Source of the DNA: an uncultured Methylocystaceae bacterium
GTDB lineage: Bacteria; Pseudomonadota; Alphaproteobacteria; Rhizobiales; Beijerinckiaceae
Direction: 5' to 3'
Assembly (NCBI GenBank): GCA_903870245.1
Contig: CAIQCB010000052.1
Span: 124,001 to 188,000 of the forward strand
DNA: 64,000 nucleotides
The translations under genes were made by a program, and so were the position numbers. Shown piece after piece: positions 61,479-64,000 of the stretch. Under the pieces are notes generated by a model that saw only the letters and a list, made by a program, of their open reading frames with translations, was not told where the DNA came from and searched no databases. Within the stretch, counting starts at the first letter, position 1; every line of letters begins with the position of its first letter.

Positions 61479-64000
61479 ATGATGCAGCGGATTATCGCCT
61501 TCTCTGTTCGTCAACGCTGGCTGGTCGTGCTGCTGGTCACGCTCGTAGGCGTGTTCGGCGGCTGGGCGCTGATGCATCTGCCGATCGACGCTGTTCCCGA
61601 CATCACCAACAATCAGGTGCAGATCAACGCCCGGGCCCAGGCGCTCTCGGCGATCGAGATCGAAAAACAGGTCACCTTCCCGATCGAGAACGCCATGGCT
61701 GGCATTCCCGGCCTGGAATACACCCGCTCGCTGTCGCGTAACGGCTTCGCACAGGTCACCGTCGTCTTTGCGGACGGCGTCGATATCTATTTCGCGCGCC
61801 AGCAGGTGGCGGAGCGTATGACCCAGGCGCGAGAGGATTTTCCGCCCTCTGTCGAAATCCGTATGGGGCCGATCGCCACCGGCCTGTCCGAAATCTACAT
61901 GTGGACGGTGCGCTACCGGGAACCGAGAAAAACGGCGCTACGCGACGGCGAAGCCGGCTGGCAAAAAGACGGCTCCTATCTCACGCCTGAGGGCGCGCTG
62001 CTCACGACTGCGGTGGAGAAGGACTCCTATCTGCGCACGGTGCAGGACTGGATTATCCGTCCGCAGTTGCGCACCGTGCCGGGCGTCGCCGGAGTGGATT
62101 CTCTCGGCGGTTTCGTCAAGGAATATCACATTCAGCCCGACCCGGCGAAGCTGACGGCGCTGGGCCTGTCTTTCGACGATCTTGCGAACACGGTCGCCAA
62201 AAACAACGTCAGTCGCGGCGCAGGCTATGTCGAACGCAATGGCGAAGGGCTGGTTGTGCGCAGCGGCGGGCGGCTCGAAAATCTCAACGACATCCGCATG
62301 GTCGTCGCCACAACGCGCAATGGCGTGCCGGTGCGGGTCGGGGAAATCGCCACCGTCGGCATCGGCAAGGAGCTGCGCGTCGGCAGCGCCAGCATGAATG
62401 GCGAGGAGGTGGTGATCGGCACCGCGCTGATGCTGATCGGCGCCAATAGTCGCACCGTTTCTCAGGCTGTCGACGCGAGCATGGCGCGCATCGAGAAAAC
62501 GCTCCCGCCAGGAATCGAGGTTCGCACGATCCTGAATCGTACGCTTCTGGTCGAAGCCACCATCAAAACGGTGGCGAAAAATCTGCTCGAAGGCGCTGCG
62601 CTGGTCATTCTGGTGCTGTTCGTCATGCTCAGCGATTTTCGCGCCGCGCTGGTGACGGCGACGGTCATTCCTGTGACGATGCTTTGTCTGGCGATCGGCA
62701 TGTATCTCGGCAAGATCAGCGCCAATCTGATGAGCCTTGGCGCCCTTGATTTCGGTCTGATCGCCGATGGCGCCATCATCGTCGCGGAAAACAGTCTGCG
62801 TCGTTTGTCCGAACGACATCACGCCCTTGGTCGCCCCCTGACCAAGGAAGAGCGCTACGACACCGTGATCTCCTCCGCCGTCGAAATGCGCCGACCGACC
62901 GTTTACGGACAGTCGATCATCATCCTTGTTTATTTGCCGATCCTGAGCTTCTCCGGCGTCGAAGGCAAAATGTTTCATCCGATGGCGATGACGGTGATTA
63001 TCGCGCTGCTCTCGGAATTCCTGCTGTCCTTGACCTTCTTTCCCGCGATGATCGCGCTCTTCGTCTCCGGTCACGGCGAAGAGTCGGAAAACGCGCTGGT
63101 GCGCGGATTGAAAAAATTCTATCGCCCTGCGCTCGCATGGGCGATGGAGCAACCGTTCAAGGTGATGGCCATCGGCCTTGGCTCCTTCGCGTTCGCGGCG
63201 ATCGTCTATTCCGGTCTGGGTCAGGAGTTCATCCCGACGCTGGACGAAAAAAACATCGCCATGCAGGCCAACAGAATTCCGAGCGCATCGCTTGGACAAT
63301 CGCAGGCGATGCAAATCGAGATCGAAAATGTCGTTCGCGCCTTCCCTCAGGTCGCCTATGTGTTTTCGAAAACGGGCACGGCGGAAGTGGCGACTGACCC
63401 AATGCCGCCCAATCTCACCGATACGTTCATCATGCTTAAACCGCAGGAGGAATGGCCCGATCCGCACCTGCCAAAAAACGAATTGATCGAGCAGATCGGC
63501 GATCGTCTTTCCCGGCTTCCCGGCAACGCCTACGAATTCACCCAGCCAATCCAGCTGCGTTTCAACGAGCTTCTGGCCGGCGTGCGCGGCGACATCGCCG
63601 TGAAGGTCTTCGGAGAAGATTACGACGCGATGCTGCGCACGGCGAACCACATCGCCGCCATAATGCGCAAGACGCGCGGCGCGGCGGACGTCAAGGTCGA
63701 ACAGGTCTCCGGACTGCCCTTGCTCGATATCCAGATCGACAAGGCGGCCATCGCCCGATACGGTCTCAGCCTGTCGAACGTTCAGGACGCCATCGGCGCG
63801 GCGATTGGCGGCCAGCGCGCCGGCGTCATCTTCGAAGGCGATCGGCGCTTTCCGATCTTCGTTCGCCTCGGCGATAATCTGCGCGAGAACGCGGCGGCGC
63901 TCGAAACCATCCCTGTGTCCCTGCCGCCCGACGCCGCCGGCCGCGTCTCGACCGTGCAACTCAAACAACTGGCGAAATTCATAACCATAGACGGACAGAA
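61479..64000 (+). CDS. czcA: Heavy-metal efflux RND transporter, CzcA type (3' end outside window)
   Basis: Open from ATG 61479 (ATGATG; 61482 is the alternative) to the window edge, 840 codons. It begins MMQRIIAFSVRQRWLVVLLV and runs LPIDAVPDITNNQVQINARA, a CzcA signature. In the fourth helix DFGLIADGAIIVAEN gives Asp424, Asp430 and Glu437, equivalent to Asp402, Asp408 and Glu415 of Cupriavidus CzcA. That points to divalent cations (Co, Zn, Cd) rather than Cu/Ag. An insertion near residues 148-170 (RKTALRDGEAGWQKDG) looks family-variable. Proton-driven export across the envelope. Confidence 0.95.
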   Translation, partial: MMQRIIAFSVRQRWLVVLLVTLVGVFGGWALMHLPIDAVPDITNNQVQINARAQALSAIEIEKQVTFPIENAMAGIPGLEYTRSLSRNGFAQVTVVFADGVDIYFARQQVAERMTQAREDFPPSVEIRMGPIATGLSEIYMWTVRYREPRKTALRDGEAGWQKDGSYLTPEGALLTTAVEKDSYLRTVQDWIIRPQLRTVPGVAGVDSLGGFVKEYHIQPDPAKLTALGLSFDDLANTVAKNNVSRGAGYVERNGEGLVVRSGGRLENLNDIRMVVATTRNGVPVRVGEIATVGIGKELRVGSASMNGEEVVIGTALMLIGANSRTVSQAVDASMARIEKTLPPGIEVRTILNRTLLVEATIKTVAKNLLEGAALVILVLFVMLSDFRAALVTATVIPVTMLCLAIGMYLGKISANLMSLGALDFGLIADGAIIVAENSLRRLSERHHALGRPLTKEERYDTVISSAVEMRRPTVYGQSIIILVYLPILSFSGVEGKMFHPMAMTVIIALLSEFLLSLTFFPAMIALFVSGHGEESENALVRGLKKFYRPALAWAMEQPFKVMAIGLGSFAFAAIVYSGLGQEFIPTLDEKNIAMQANRIPSASLGQSQAMQIEIENVVRAFPQVAYVFSKTGTAEVATDPMPPNLTDTFIMLKPQEEWPDPHLPKNELIEQIGDRLSRLPGNAYEFTQPIQLRFNELLAGVRGDIAVKVFGEDYDAMLRTANHIAAIMRKTRGAADVKVEQVSGLPLLDIQIDKAAIARYGLSLSNVQDAIGAAIGGQRAGVIFEGDRRFPIFVRLGDNLRENAAALETIPVSLPPDAAGRVSTVQLKQLAKFITIDGQ

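Overview
This window comes from the chromosome of an alphaproteobacterium, most likely of the order Hyphomicrobiales (Rhizobiales) and perhaps near Beijerinckiaceae/Methylocystaceae. The case rests on a combination of genes: the CcrM-type methyltransferase next to rnhB, a class I lysyl-tRNA synthetase, a bacterial homospermidine synthase, a bolA-dnaJ-cobS cluster, a FYDLN-acid protein, an Omp25-like beta-barrel, and three ethylmalonyl-CoA pathway genes (ecm, ccr, mcd). That pathway serves acetate, C1 and polyhydroxybutyrate carbon. No methanol or methane oxidation gene is present, so methylotrophy is not shown. Gene density is high, many genes overlap by ATGA, and base composition is evenly G+C-rich except for a more A/T-rich cassette at 56441-57079.

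Layout, 1-16.3 kb: the end of an OmpA-like gene, then an envC-ctpA-ccmC-ccmD-ccmG run (envelope and cytochrome c maturation), a TSUP permease, homospermidine synthase, a CHAD protein, a three-domain LplT/PlsC/acyl-ACP synthetase fusion coupled to a small unknown protein, then a radical SAM gene behind a LexA-box promoter, rnhB, ccrM and uppP.

16.4-25.3 kb: the carbon-metabolism core. On the minus strand ecm, a BLUF blue-light sensor and an oxalate/formate-type transporter lie 29 and 39 bases apart and look like one operon. ccr diverges from ecm, and mcd follows after a strong terminator. A small membrane protein and a host-attachment-family protein come next.

25.4-41.5 kb: hydrolases, TspO, a quinone oxidoreductase, lysS (class I), moaA with a DUF971 gene, an L,D-transpeptidase, bolA-dnaJ-cobS, prfB (programmed +1 frameshift), a VapBC-type toxin-antitoxin pair, msrA and mepA.

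41.6-64 kb: a second L,D-transpeptidase, a Tat-exported unknown coupled to a membrane acyltransferase, manC-trpF-trpB, a SUV3-like helicase, tex, tRNA-Gly(UCC), a FYDLN protein followed by an acrylyl-CoA reductase-like gene that appears to start at CTG, a GreA-like factor, a two-gene DUF6338-like cassette, rarA, an outer-membrane barrel, and the start of a CzcB-CzcA metal efflux operon that runs off the window.

The points most worth a second look are the ecm-BLUF-transporter operon, the LexA-controlled radical SAM gene with its G-run leader, the CTG start, the prfB frameshift, and the A/T-rich DUF6338-like cassette. Family assignments are from reading motifs and from memory; no database search was run.
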